A stretch of DNA of 47,640 nucleotides from JBGVMW01 sp045125095 (GCA_045125095.1 JBGVMW010000126.1:1-47640), one strand, 5' to 3'; shown: positions 25,813-34,964, counted from the stretch's first letter. The notes: a model not told the origin generated them from the letters alone. A program made the numbers and translations.

Positions 25813-27282
25813 TTACATAAATTTATGTTTTTTCATATATTCCACAAATTCTTTGTTGTCTTTCGTACGCAGGAACATATTTAATATGGCTTCTACTGCT
25901 TCATCTGCCTTTGCACCACTGAATCCACGGCGCATGTTTGTTACAGCCGCCAGTTCGTCCTGTGTAAGCAACAAGTCTTCTCGTCTTGTACCGGATTTCA
26001 TAATGTCAATTGCCGGGAATATTCTTTTTTCCGCAATATTACGGTCAAGTACCAGTTCCATGTTACCGGTTCCTTTGAATTCCTCAAACACTACATCATC
26101 CATCTTACTGCCTGTATCTACAAGTGCAGTCGCAAGAATCGTCAGACTACCACCCTCACGCATACACCTTGCTGCACCAAAAATTCTCTTTGGCATATAT
26201 AACGCGGCCGGATCCAGACCACCAGACAATGTACGCCCACTTGGCGGTGTTACAATATTATACGCTCTTGTCAATCTTGTAATACTGTCAAGTAAAATAA
26301 TAACGTCTTCTCCCTGCTCAACCAAACGTTTGGCCCGCTCAATTACCATTTCTGATACACGTTTATGATGCTCCGGTAATTCATCAAACGTAGAATAAAT
26401 GACTTCTACATTTGGTCCCGCAACATCTTCTTTGATATCTGTAACTTCTTCCGGACGTTCATCAATCAACAGAATAATCATATGCATTTCCGGATGATTC
26501 TTACTAATAGACTTCGCAATTTCCTTCAACAACGTTGTCTTACCAACCTTTGGCTGTGCTACAATCATACCACGCTGACCTTTACCAATTGGGGAAATCA
26601 AATCTACAATACGATTTGCCACACTGCCCCCCGGTACCTCTAAATGCAGACGCTCATGAGGAAATATTGGTGTCATATCTTCAAAATTACGACGTTTGGC
26701 AATCTCCTCAGGCGGGAACCCATTAACTGATTTCAAATACAGTAATGCACTGAATTTTTCTGTCTGAAGACGTACTTTTGTGTTTCCTACTAAAATATCT
26801 CCCGTTTTTAAATTAAATCGACGGATCTGCGCCGGTGCCACATATACATCATTTTCACCTGGCATGTAATTATCAGAACGTATAAATCCAAATCCATCGT
26901 CTTTTACTTCAAGAATACCATTAGCTGTGATACCACTATCCAGACGTGCAATTTCTTCCTGAGATAACTCTACTACTTTCCTGGTATCTGGTCTGTTCGG
27001 TCCTTCTCTACGTTCCTCACGGACAGCAGTATATCTAGGTGCATCCTTTTTTTCCGGAGTTCTTGTCACTTCCGCTCTCGCTGGTGCCGTCTTCGCTTTC
27101 TGGGCTACATCTTTTTCGTCCTCTGCCACCATAAGATTTACCAAATCCGCCTTCTTCATGGTGGAAATTCCTTTCAAACCTCTCGCTTTTGCTACATCTT
27201 TTAATGTCGCCAAAGGTAATGATTCATACTTTTCTCTCATTCCAACACCCGGCTTAACGCTCCCCAACGTTACATAATCCAT
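25813..27282 (-). CDS. rho: Transcription termination factor Rho
   Basis: A 489-residue hexameric RNA helicase that ends transcription. An N-terminal SAP-like segment (LPLATLKDVAKARGLKG, about 21-60) and a charged low-complexity insert (about 60-110) precede the RNA-binding cold-shock domain (NGILEVKDDGFGFIRSDN, about 120-185). The motor domain has Walker A PKVGKTTLLKEIA, LLIDERPEEVTDI (Walker B region), the Q-loop segment and LVDTGSKMDDVVFEEFKGTGNMEL. The insert makes it longer than E. coli Rho (419 residues), as in many Clostridia. The start is uncertain: the ATG at 27282 has a distant AGG, and an ATG at residue 15 has no clear site. Confidence 0.97.
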   Translation of the reverse strand: MDYVTLGSVKPGVGMREKYESLPLATLKDVAKARGLKGISTMKKADLVNLMVAEDEKDVAQKAKTAPARAEVTRTPEKKDAPRYTAVREERREGPNRPDTRKVVELSQEEIARLDSGITANGILEVKDDGFGFIRSDNYMPGENDVYVAPAQIRRFNLKTGDILVGNTKVRLQTEKFSALLYLKSVNGFPPEEIAKRRNFEDMTPIFPHERLHLEVPGGSVANRIVDLISPIGKGQRGMIVAQPKVGKTTLLKEIAKSISKNHPEMHMIILLIDERPEEVTDIKEDVAGPNVEVIYSTFDELPEHHKRVSEMVIERAKRLVEQGEDVIILLDSITRLTRAYNIVTPPSGRTLSGGLDPAALYMPKRIFGAARCMREGGSLTILATALVDTGSKMDDVVFEEFKGTGNMELVLDRNIAEKRIFPAIDIMKSGTRREDLLLTQDELAAVTNMRRGFSGAKADEAVEAILNMFLRTKDNKEFVEYMKKHKFM

Positions 27283-27371
27283 CTCATTATGCGCCTATCC
27301 TTTCCTATTCACTTTACTTATCACGGGGATGCTTATCGATACCGATTATCATTCATTTAAGAACTATCTCT

Positions 27372-27377
27372 ATTATA
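27372..27377 (-). promoter_or_regulatory. -10 box of a probable rho promoter
   Basis: A perfect TATAAT on the minus strand about 90 nt before the rho start. No good -35 hexamer is present at 16-18 nt. The leader between them carries a short palindrome around ATCGATACCGAT. Confidence 0.4.
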
Positions 27378-27525
27378 CATATTTTCAAGTAAAATGCCAT
27401 CTTTTTTTTAATTTGTTGTAAATTATAAGGGCATTTTCAAAAAGCATAAACAACCGGCTAAAGATGCTGAAAATTCGACATTTTTTTATTTAATGGACGA
27501 TGTGCGGTGTACAGTCATATTCATT

Positions 27526-30500
27526 TCAATCGGAACTACCTTTTTCTAAACTTTCCTCTAACGCCTTTCTTTTTTCGCTATTCTGCCAATCCGCCGGCAG
27601 GGTATCTAAATACTCGTCGTTGATAAAGCGAACTCTCCTTCTTATTGCATTTTCAGGAATTATGTCATCATTTTGCGTATCTATTATTGTCATACTTCCG
27701 TTCCTTTCCATTTGCTTTTTGAACATGTCATTGGTGTAACATATATAGGAGAAGGTTTTTCCGGTATCTGCTTCTGTCTGCGTTAATGTCTTCATGTCCT
27801 CATGAAGGAGATTTAATCCTTCCTGTTTCTGTTCCCTTGTAAATGCAGATACCCTAGTTAATGCTGTTATTTCCCTATACCAGATTGCTTGTCCAAAGCC
27901 AGTATAAGCTTCTACTTTTCCCAGGAACAAATCATCTTTCTGCAAAAATTCTTCTGCTTCATAAGCATCGTCTTCTACATCTGTTCTTACGACTGGGCGT
28001 TTCAACAGTTCATACTCCTGTTCCGGCGTTACATCTTTTATATCCTCCAGATATAAGAAACGTCCATCCAACTCAGCAATCACAGGTTCATTATTAAATA
28101 CAATATTTCCCTGACCAGTCAGATACGTCCTATCTCCTCTATTATCTGTTACACGGAAGGTCACGGTATACTCACCGATTTTCTCCGCACTGGTATCAAG
28201 AAGATACTCTTCAGCCGGCTTTGTTACCTTGGTACCGTCCTTGTAAGTGATTTCTTCTACCACGACCGTATCTGATACGTCTTCCTGCTCTTTATCCCAT
28301 ACCTGCACCTTGTCTTTTAACATCTGCATCGTGATATCCGCACCCTCATATACGCTGAAGTGTGTAGTATCTTTCGCAGCATCGTAGTTCGGGAATGCAT
28401 TCCAGAAAGCGTACATATCAATGCTGGCACGATGAGCCGATGTCAGATTTTTAATGGCTGCACCTGCGTTATAGTTCCACTGATGGGTTCCATCATCCTT
28501 ATAAGCAGTTCCCATATCCCAGCCCAAGAAATCATAATCATACTTTGTATTCCAGGTAGTATTATGATTCAGATAAGACACGCTTACATCCGGAAGACCA
28601 TATTTCTCATAATCGGTTTCGCTATACTCGGTAAGCTGCGTTTTTTCATTGTTGCTGTAATGCTCCTTCTGCTCTCCGGCAACACCATCATCATAACGGA
28701 TAAATTGACTTCCTGCCGCCTTATCCTCCACATCATAAATATGGATTCTGGTATTTTTGCTGTTTCTCATACTGCTCTGAATACATTTTTCAAAGGTGTT
28801 TGTATAAGCATACTCTGTCATGTACTTTTTGTGCTCTTTTACCTGTGTTTCCAGACTTTTTTCATTCTGAATACTTCCCTTTGTCACGGAACCCTGTCCG
28901 TTTTCATGATAGCAGATATAATACCAGTTCGCCTGCCACTGGGCGTAAACATCCTTGTTTCCCGGGTAGCCTACGGTTCCATAGTCAAAGGTTCCGGCAT
29001 TGCTTACCTTGTTGCCCGGATTTTTGTAATTGTTACCCATGTACCATGCATCTGTAACCCCGTCTGCATCATATCTTGCGTGCCAGCCGGTTAAGGTAGA
29101 TGTTGGTACTTTTCCATTAAAGCTACTATCCCACGTTATATACATTACGATTTTATCATTAGATGTTTCGTCGTAAAATTTCACTACCGGTTTGTTCGTA
29201 GAAGCGTGGGTGTTGTTGTCTGTGGTAGGTTTATTTGCGTTGAAACTTACCGCATACGTATTTGGTGTCCACTGGGCATACATCATAATCTTTCCGTTAT
29301 TGTCTGCCGTCAAATTCAACACTTCTGCATTATTCTGATAAGTTTTTCCATTATCTAACGACCAATGCTTCCATGTGTAGCCCGGAAGCATGTCTGTGTT
29401 GTGTCCCAATGACGGTGTGTTTAAGTCCAGCGCATTTAATTTTCCCGGTACGTCATAAGTCATTATCTGCGGCTCCTGGCTCCATCCCCAGATAGAAGAA
29501 CTGGTTGTAGAAGCATTCGCCGGAGCATTGCTCATATATTGAATTGTGTATGTGTTCGGGTCCCACTGAGCATAAAAGGTCACAATGTTTCCTGTCACGT
29601 CAGGGTTACCGACCAATGAAGCATCAATCTTAGTACCTTCGCATAAATAAGCACCGGTATTATTTCTTGCCGGATACTGGAACCAATTTGTAAGCACATC
29701 TTTACCAGTGCTTGCATCATGCCAACCGTGTAAGGTAGCATTTGGCACTCCCGCAATATTGGAATCAAATTTTACTACTACATAATTTGTAGAGCCCTCT
29801 GTAAAAGAAGGATTGCTTGATGAGGTAACTGTATGGTTCACCCCATTTGTCGGTTTGTTTAAATCAAAATAAATACCAATGTCTATCGGTTCCCATTTTG
29901 CATACAAATGGATCTGTCCGTTTACATCCGGTTCAATACCATACTCAGTACCCCCGTCTGTATAGTTCAATCCGTCAAATCCATAGTTATTTACTGTACA
30001 CTCTGCATTTCCGTACCAACCTTGGAACGTATATCCCGGCAAGCTGATACTGCAATTTACGGCTCCATCGCAATTGAACTGTACTGGGTAAATTAAAGCC
30101 GTTTGATCAAAACCAATCAGCCCTCCAATATTACCCCAGGCTTTTGTACTACAATTTGCCGGAGCATTACTATGAAATACTACCGTATAGGAGTTTGCTG
30201 TCCACTGAGCTTCCAGATTATGAAAACCGGAAATTTCATTTTGCATGGTTTCACCCGGATTCTTTGCTATCCCCGTATATTTTCCATCTATGAATTTCCA
30301 TCCTGTAAGGGTATAATATTTTCTTTCCAAACCGAAACCGTTTCTGATCGTAAATTTATGTTTTTTCTTCAAAACAATGTTACTGTCAATAAACTCGCCT
30401 CTATCCCAGTAAAATAAGCCACATCCCGGTATATCAACCGATACAGTACTCTGGTTGCCTACATTATCCGTCAATGTAACAGATGCCGTTTGGCCTGCTG

Positions 30501-32253
30501 TTACATCTGAAGTCTTTATATACACATACGCAGATGTTTTTCTGGTAATACCATTCTTATCTTTAGAGTCATTTCCTTCAACAGTAAGGGGTGTGGGTGT
30601 TGTCCCATCGAGTGTAGCAGATTTAATACCACTACCGCTATCAGAAATCTTGAAACGATAATAGGATTCCTCTGTTCCCGTTGCAGCATCTTTTATTGTG
30701 TAAGGCTCTATCTTGCTATCAGCACGTTCCGGAGCCGTAATGTCTGAAATCAGATACAACGCTTTGTCTCTGTCATAACGGTCACTGGATATGCCCTTTG
30801 TGTTTGTCGGGCTTTTCATTGCTTTTACATATGGAGTAATAGCAATAATAGCACCCTCCGCCTGTTGGTTCTTAATTGTAAACCCGGCTTTCATTTCCAA
30901 TGTATTGATGCTGTTGTTCTTCTCTGTTCCCGTTTTTACTTCATAATCACCGGATCTACTAAATATGGTTGCATTGGATGAATAGGCAGTACTATCCGCC
31001 TTATGAGTTTCGCTAGAACCATACGTTTTACTACCTTCCTCTGGCACAACCACCTTGTAGGAAGCCACGTCATCCCTAGTATTATTTGCAGCTATAAGCC
31101 TATTAGCAACAAGATCGCCATTGCCCTCTGCATCGCCTGTATACAATTGTTTATATATTACGTCCAAAGTATCTTTTTTGGATATATCCAATCTTCCCAA
31201 AATAAGGTCGTAGTCATTATCGTTTGACTCTTTCACAGTAACCGCCGCTGACTTTTGGGAAGTACCGGTAAATCTGAAATAGTATTTATTTTTACTATTA
31301 ACGTTACCATTGATATAATAATACGATTGTTCTGTACTCTTTCCCGGATAATAAGCTCCGTCTGTAGAGCCCTCCGTCAGCTTTACCTTATCGGTGTATA
31401 CATTATAAGCATTCGGCTCCAGTTTCATGACTTTACCGTAATAGTTTTCTGTGGAAATATGCATAGCCCCAAAGAGTCCTGCTTTGGCTTTTGATTCCGT
31501 ATCCGCATATTTTCCGGATGGCAAGTCTTTTTTATCACATGCGTCATTAATAAGACCATTACCGTCTGTATCTTGCATCCACGCTTTTTGTATGCCGCCC
31601 TCACATATAACTAAATAGGCATCTGCGGTTACTGTCAATTTCACACCGGCTCCAAAAAAGATAGATGCGAAATCTAAGTCTCTGGCATCAAAAGCTTTGA
31701 TTAAATCTTTCGTCTCGATGCGAAATAAGTTGTAGGTTTTACCATCGGAAGTGTCTTCATATTCTGCCACATCTTTGAGATAATATTCGCCCTCTCCCCG
31801 CAAATGCTTGTTCGCTTCGTTCGGCTGTCTTAGTACCGAAACATAGTAGTCCTTTCCTCCAATAACAATATGCAGCTTATATCCCGCTGTTCGGAAAGTT
31901 GTAGTAGTACTTGCCGTTCCACTTCCGGAAGCATAATAAAATGCATTGGTGTCCTGGTCGAAGATAATTTTCTTGCCATATTTGTTTACAAATCCAGCTG
32001 TAGCCTTTTGGCGGGCTTCTTTATAGTCCTCTTTCCCCAGATTATATTGAAGCGTGTCAAGGCTTACATCCAAACCCAATTCTGTCTTCAAGCTATCCAC
32101 AACATAAACGTTTTCTGTTTCTGCTGCTTCTGCTTTAATTGTTGGTGATCCATCCCCAAAAGTGTCTGCCGGTATTACAGTCAGTGTAATTGCCGCCGCA
32201 CAGACACAGGCTATGATTTTTTTTACATTATGTTTGAATTTCTTGCAAAACAT
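27526..32253 (-). CDS. Large secreted InlB-repeat protein
   Basis: A 1575-residue exported protein. A signal peptide (1-45: KKFKHNVKK, then IIACVCAAAITLTVI, ending near IKAEA) precedes an unrecognised N-terminal region (50-430) and a region with a possible Ig-like fold (about 490-610; SGSGIKSATLDG, VTLTDNVGNQSTVSVDI). From about 620 to 1287 are six diverged InlB B-repeat/Flg_new modules with the recurring LxGW...LYAxW pattern and NTY or NSY between them. A DUF5011-like module (about 1290-1390) and a C-terminal domain ending RRRVRFINDEYLDTLP follow. No LPXTG motif, sorting tail or membrane anchor is visible, so it is probably secreted or held non-covalently. The ATG has AGGAG 9 nt upstream. 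Confidence 0.8.
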   Translation of the reverse strand: MFCKKFKHNVKKIIACVCAAAITLTVIPADTFGDGSPTIKAEAAETENVYVVDSLKTELGLDVSLDTLQYNLGKEDYKEARQKATAGFVNKYGKKIIFDQDTNAFYYASGSGTASTTTTFRTAGYKLHIVIGGKDYYVSVLRQPNEANKHLRGEGEYYLKDVAEYEDTSDGKTYNLFRIETKDLIKAFDARDLDFASIFFGAGVKLTVTADAYLVICEGGIQKAWMQDTDGNGLINDACDKKDLPSGKYADTESKAKAGLFGAMHISTENYYGKVMKLEPNAYNVYTDKVKLTEGSTDGAYYPGKSTEQSYYYINGNVNSKNKYYFRFTGTSQKSAAVTVKESNDNDYDLILGRLDISKKDTLDVIYKQLYTGDAEGNGDLVANRLIAANNTRDDVASYKVVVPEEGSKTYGSSETHKADSTAYSSNATIFSRSGDYEVKTGTEKNNSINTLEMKAGFTIKNQQAEGAIIAITPYVKAMKSPTNTKGISSDRYDRDKALYLISDITAPERADSKIEPYTIKDAATGTEESYYRFKISDSGSGIKSATLDGTTPTPLTVEGNDSKDKNGITRKTSAYVYIKTSDVTAGQTASVTLTDNVGNQSTVSVDIPGCGLFYWDRGEFIDSNIVLKKKHKFTIRNGFGLERKYYTLTGWKFIDGKYTGIAKNPGETMQNEISGFHNLEAQWTANSYTVVFHSNAPANCSTKAWGNIGGLIGFDQTALIYPVQFNCDGAVNCSISLPGYTFQGWYGNAECTVNNYGFDGLNYTDGGTEYGIEPDVNGQIHLYAKWEPIDIGIYFDLNKPTNGVNHTVTSSSNPSFTEGSTNYVVVKFDSNIAGVPNATLHGWHDASTGKDVLTNWFQYPARNNTGAYLCEGTKIDASLVGNPDVTGNIVTFYAQWDPNTYTIQYMSNAPANASTTSSSIWGWSQEPQIMTYDVPGKLNALDLNTPSLGHNTDMLPGYTWKHWSLDNGKTYQNNAEVLNLTADNNGKIMMYAQWTPNTYAVSFNANKPTTDNNTHASTNKPVVKFYDETSNDKIVMYITWDSSFNGKVPTSTLTGWHARYDADGVTDAWYMGNNYKNPGNKVSNAGTFDYGTVGYPGNKDVYAQWQANWYYICYHENGQGSVTKGSIQNEKSLETQVKEHKKYMTEYAYTNTFEKCIQSSMRNSKNTRIHIYDVEDKAAGSQFIRYDDGVAGEQKEHYSNNEKTQLTEYSETDYEKYGLPDVSVSYLNHNTTWNTKYDYDFLGWDMGTAYKDDGTHQWNYNAGAAIKNLTSAHRASIDMYAFWNAFPNYDAAKDTTHFSVYEGADITMQMLKDKVQVWDKEQEDVSDTVVVEEITYKDGTKVTKPAEEYLLDTSAEKIGEYTVTFRVTDNRGDRTYLTGQGNIVFNNEPVIAELDGRFLYLEDIKDVTPEQEYELLKRPVVRTDVEDDAYEAEEFLQKDDLFLGKVEAYTGFGQAIWYREITALTRVSAFTREQKQEGLNLLHEDMKTLTQTEADTGKTFSYICYTNDMFKKQMERNGSMTIIDTQNDDIIPENAIRRRVRFINDEYLDTLPADWQNSEKRKALEESLEKGSSD

Positions 32254-32297
32254 AATAATGACTCCTTTCTCCTATAAAGTTTCACAGTTCCCAAGTC

Positions 32298-32357
32298 CTA
32301 TTGTGGACGTATTTTCCGTCCACAAGCCCATTCAATCATAGGCAAACATCCTCCTTT
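32298..32357 (-). promoter_or_regulatory. Possible leader peptide and hairpin before the InlB-repeat gene
   Basis: In the leader of the 1575-residue gene, AAAGGAGG (32357-32350) precedes a 13-codon frame from ATG 32339 to TAG 32298 (MIEWACGRKIRPQ). A perfect 9-bp hairpin with a 7-nt loop (32325-32317 with 32309-32301) covers its second half, ending right at the stop. No T-run follows, so translational rather than transcriptional control is more likely, if it is functional. Confidence 0.35.
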
Positions 32358-32452
32358 CCCTGTCTTCACTATCAATATGGCAGATGACCTCAAAAAACAC
32401 GTGCACGTTTTTTTTGCATTGGCAGTTGACACAAACAAATGCATTTAAGTAC

Positions 32453-32480
32453 AAAAAAAAGCAGTCCAAATGGACTGCTT
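32453..32480 (-). terminator. Intrinsic terminator of the 516-residue protein gene
   Basis: A perfect 10-bp stem (32480-32471 with 32468-32459) that overlaps the stop codon and is followed by eight Ts on the minus strand. Confidence 0.85.
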
Positions 32481-34029
32481 AATCTACAGAAGCACTATAC
32501 ATTACAGAGATTTCGTATACTTTTTTACTCTTTTTATAGTCAACATGAACGGTGTAAAAACACACGTACCCTAATTCTGGGTGTTTCTTCCAAATCTTAT
32601 TTTTAATTTTATCCTTAATACCAAGAACTGTTTTTTGCACATTTTTAAGATTAAGTGTCTTTACCGTAGCCTTGTAAACGCCATATTCGCTGTCTGGTCT
32701 TAATGTATGTACACCCTTTAAGAATCGTGTTTTACTTATTTTCCCAGCTGAGTACTTCTGCCACAAATAGCCACGCTCGTTCATTAGACGATTTAGCTTA
32801 TTATATTCTTCCGTTGCCTGAATGAGAGCTGCATTGTCTCCCGCAGTCGCAATAACTACTTCCCTTATATCTAGGCAATCATGAACCATATAATCGTAAG
32901 TAGAAGTTACCGGTGAAAACTCGCTGTATACTTTCTTGCCATCTACGACAACGTAAGAACGAATCTTATAAAAATACTTTCCATTAGCCAGTTTCGTATG
33001 AAGCAAAAATGTTGTGGAAATCAAACCATCCTGCCCCCGTGTTCTTGCCGGAAATGCCGTCCATGAATGACTAATTGCCTTTGGTTTAACAGTTTTCCAC
33101 TTCTTAAATCCCGTATCGGAATAGTTGGAATAATAAATTTCATAACCATCTACGTCCTGCCACTCAATATCAAAAGTGATTTGGTGCTTGTATGTCTTAT
33201 GTAACGAACATTTATTCGAGCCGCCATAAGAAGCGGTTGTCAAGTAAGCAATGCGACTCTCCAATCCAAGTTTCTCGCATTGTTTGCAATACTTTGTTTC
33301 TTTCACAGACATATACGGTGCTTCCAGTGTGTTTTTCATTTTCTTCGTTGTGTGAGACGGATAAAAAACAACAGAATAGCCATTTTCCTCAACTACCCTG
33401 CAACCGTTGGCTTCGTATTTACTGACAATCTTATCATACTCAGCTTCCTTACCTAAAGCTACCGCTTCTGCTCTGCTCTCTGGATAAATATTAAATGGAG
33501 TGATACGATACTTATAGGTGTGGTTCAACTGAACAGCATCATCTTCATAGATACAGCAATCGTTGAAAATTTTGTAGTTATCTACATTAGAAAATGTCTC
33601 ATATGGCCAATAAGTATATCCAGCAGCCATATCTACCATATATTCTTTATAGGCAGATAATTCATCATCATTCTTATACCCCAAAAGTTCCCATTGTTTT
33701 GTCGCATAATCATAACGTTCAATCTTTACACTGTAAAGACACGCAAACCATCTTACATTGATACCACCAGTACGATCATTTTCAATAGAAACTGTGACAT
33801 CCTTAAGGCTGGCTGGGAATGAGCCGAATGAATATGCCTCATTTGTGCAATTTTCTGCACCTATGCAATATTTAGCTTCAACGTCCGGCGCGTTATTTAT
33901 AGTGGCTGTATCATACAACTCCTCTGCCGTATACGTTCTGGCACTAACATCCATCACCGGCACTGCTGTTACCACACAAGCGGTTGCACACATCATTGTT
34001 ACTAATTGTTTTAATTTTCTTTTCAACAT
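32479..34029 (-). CDS. Secreted protein with FN3-like module, function unknown
   Basis: A 516-residue exported protein with a signal peptide (1-31: MLKRKLKQLVTMMCATACVV, cleavage near VSA-R). The first domain (about 50-190) is unrecognised. A cysteine-rich segment (CKQCEKLG ... CSLH) precedes a fibronectin type III-like module (about 275-385; DVDGYEIYYSNYSDTGFKKW, GKYFYKIRSYVVVDGKKVYSEFSP). The basic C-terminal domain (about 385-516) has YNKLNRLMNERGYLWQKYSAG and ends YEISVMYSASVD. No anchor motif is visible. The ATG has AAAGGGG upstream. It sits upstream of, and in line with, the InlB-repeat gene, with a terminator between. Its own promoter lies at 34257-34285, giving a long leader with a terminator-like hairpin. 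Confidence 0.75.
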   Translation of the reverse strand: MLKRKLKQLVTMMCATACVVTAVPVMDVSARTYTAEELYDTATINNAPDVEAKYCIGAENCTNEAYSFGSFPASLKDVTVSIENDRTGGINVRWFACLYSVKIERYDYATKQWELLGYKNDDELSAYKEYMVDMAAGYTYWPYETFSNVDNYKIFNDCCIYEDDAVQLNHTYKYRITPFNIYPESRAEAVALGKEAEYDKIVSKYEANGCRVVEENGYSVVFYPSHTTKKMKNTLEAPYMSVKETKYCKQCEKLGLESRIAYLTTASYGGSNKCSLHKTYKHQITFDIEWQDVDGYEIYYSNYSDTGFKKWKTVKPKAISHSWTAFPARTRGQDGLISTTFLLHTKLANGKYFYKIRSYVVVDGKKVYSEFSPVTSTYDYMVHDCLDIREVVIATAGDNAALIQATEEYNKLNRLMNERGYLWQKYSAGKISKTRFLKGVHTLRPDSEYGVYKATVKTLNLKNVQKTVLGIKDKIKNKIWKKHPELGYVCFYTVHVDYKKSKKVYEISVMYSASVD

Positions 34030-34145
34030 AATTAAAATCCCCTTTCTAACCGCATCTTTTCAATCTTGAAATTGCTTTTCGTCTGTGTTATCCTTTTCTT
34101 AGGAAGTGGTACTAAGTTGTACCCCTTGCAATTGAATTTGAACTA

Positions 34146-34187
34146 AAATAAACCGTCCAAGTTTCTCAGGCTAAGGGCGGTTTATTT
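34146..34187 (-). promoter_or_regulatory. Terminator-like hairpin in a leader (candidate attenuator)
   Basis: A perfect 10-bp stem (34187-34178 with 34155-34146) with a 22-nt loop and T-rich ends lies about 65 nt after the predicted transcription start and 120 nt before the ATG of the 516-residue gene. On the plus strand the T-run is longer, so a plus-strand terminator is an alternative, but no plus-strand gene lies upstream. Confidence 0.45.
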
Positions 34188-34256
34188 TTTATGCTTATCT
34201 TTGATTGAAAGCACCAGAGCAACCGTTCCCACGTTTTCCTTGTTTTTCACACGCTT

Positions 34257-34285
34257 ATCATATCACATTTTGTTTCAATTGACAA
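34257..34285 (-). promoter_or_regulatory. SigA-type promoter for the 516-residue gene
   Basis: On the minus strand TTGTCA (34285-34280), 17 nt and TATGAT (34262-34257). The leader to the ATG at 34029 would be about 220 nt. Confidence 0.65.
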
Positions 34286-34541
34286 GTGTTTTGCTCCAGA
34301 GACAAACGTCACTTGCATCTTCTCTACTTCATCAGAAATGCAACAATCCAAAACATCTCTGATACAATGAAATTGTCAAGGTTCTTTTCATATGGGATTC
34401 ATAAGAATGTACGACTTTATGAACGATTGCTTCATTTGTATGATTCCTACAATCACAGCCTGTACATAATAGATTTTTAGATTAATAAATAATGTAACTG
34501 TCCTGTTCTTATATTTCCATATTCGGAACAATTACAACTCT

Positions 34542-34814
34542 TTACCGAATTCCCGAATTACTATCCTGATAGATTCCTGATAGCACATTCAGCATACCGT
34601 TTTTCTGCTCTCCTGTCAAGGTTATTTTTTTATTTTCAAAAATACCATGGACGACTTGAAAGCGGACAATTCTAAATTTGAGTAGATACTCATCGGAAAT
34701 ATCATCCAGATCAAGATAGTCAAATTTCAAGTTAAACTCCCTTAAAAAATGACGGAACGCAGAAACAGAACGCTTGGAACATTGTTGATAAAAATGCAGA
34801 GCCAGTAGGAACAA
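34542..34814 (-). pseudogene. Orphan C-terminal-like fragment, unrecognised
   Basis: A 90-residue frame without a good start: only TTG 34814 is available, with no ribosome binding site. The frame is open upstream to a stop near 34860 with no ATG. The peptide (CSKRSVSAFRHFLREFNL, ISDEYLLKFRIVRFQVVHG) looks like the helical tail of a larger protein. I do not recognise the family. It is probably a gene remnant. Confidence 0.3.
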
Positions 34815-34877
34815 AAAATCATAGTCAAAAACTGGAGTAGCTAATGATTCATGCTACCACTTTCCCAAAGCGTAGTT

Positions 34878-34905
34878 TTGACATTTTCAGAATAACTGTT
34901 ATACT
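34878..34905 (+). promoter_or_regulatory. Consensus-like forward promoter
   Basis: TTGACA (34878-34883), a 16-nt spacer and TATACT (34900-34905) on the plus strand. Transcription would run into the hairpin at 34923-34964 and then antisense to the MBOAT gene. No forward gene follows. Confidence 0.4.
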
Positions 34906-34922
34906 TTTTCACTATAAAAAGC

Positions 34923-34964
34923 ATGCAAACTCTTGGAAATTTCGAATTTCCAATGCGCTTGCAT
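34923..34964 (-). terminator. Two-part hairpin, terminator of the acylation operon
   Basis: An inner perfect 9-bp stem (34933-34941 with 34945-34953, 3-nt loop) and an outer 6-bp stem (ATGCAA 34923-34928 with TTGCAT 34959-34964). On the minus strand it is followed by GCTTTTTAT, 60 nt after the MBOAT stop. Confidence 0.65.

Larger units (their letters stand above)
34030..34541. other. Long leader and spacer, no gene seen
   Basis: Holds the promoter (34257-34285) and long leader of the 516-residue gene, with a strong hairpin (34146-34187) and a weaker one around 34101-34120. From 34290 to 34541 no frame with a ribosome binding site was found. Confidence 0.5.

Noticed and set aside
25799..26368. 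A 189-codon forward open frame opposite rho.
   Set aside because: It is a shadow of the well-conserved rho gene, without a ribosome binding site or family similarity.
27440..27490. An intrinsic terminator after the InlB-repeat gene.
   Set aside because: The possible stem around 27441-27466 has several mismatches and the T-run precedes rather than follows it on the minus strand.
28360..29094. A 244-codon forward open frame inside the InlB-repeat gene.
   Set aside because: It lies antisense to a repeat-rich gene whose own frame has a signal peptide and recognised modules; no start signal is present.
32326..32350. A GGCAAAC word upstream of the InlB-repeat gene as part of a c-di-GMP riboswitch.
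   Set aside because: It is on the wrong strand, and the other conserved riboswitch parts are missing.
34146..34250. A known riboswitch class in the leader of the 516-residue gene.
   Set aside because: I could not match conserved cores of any class I know, so it is reported only as a candidate attenuator.
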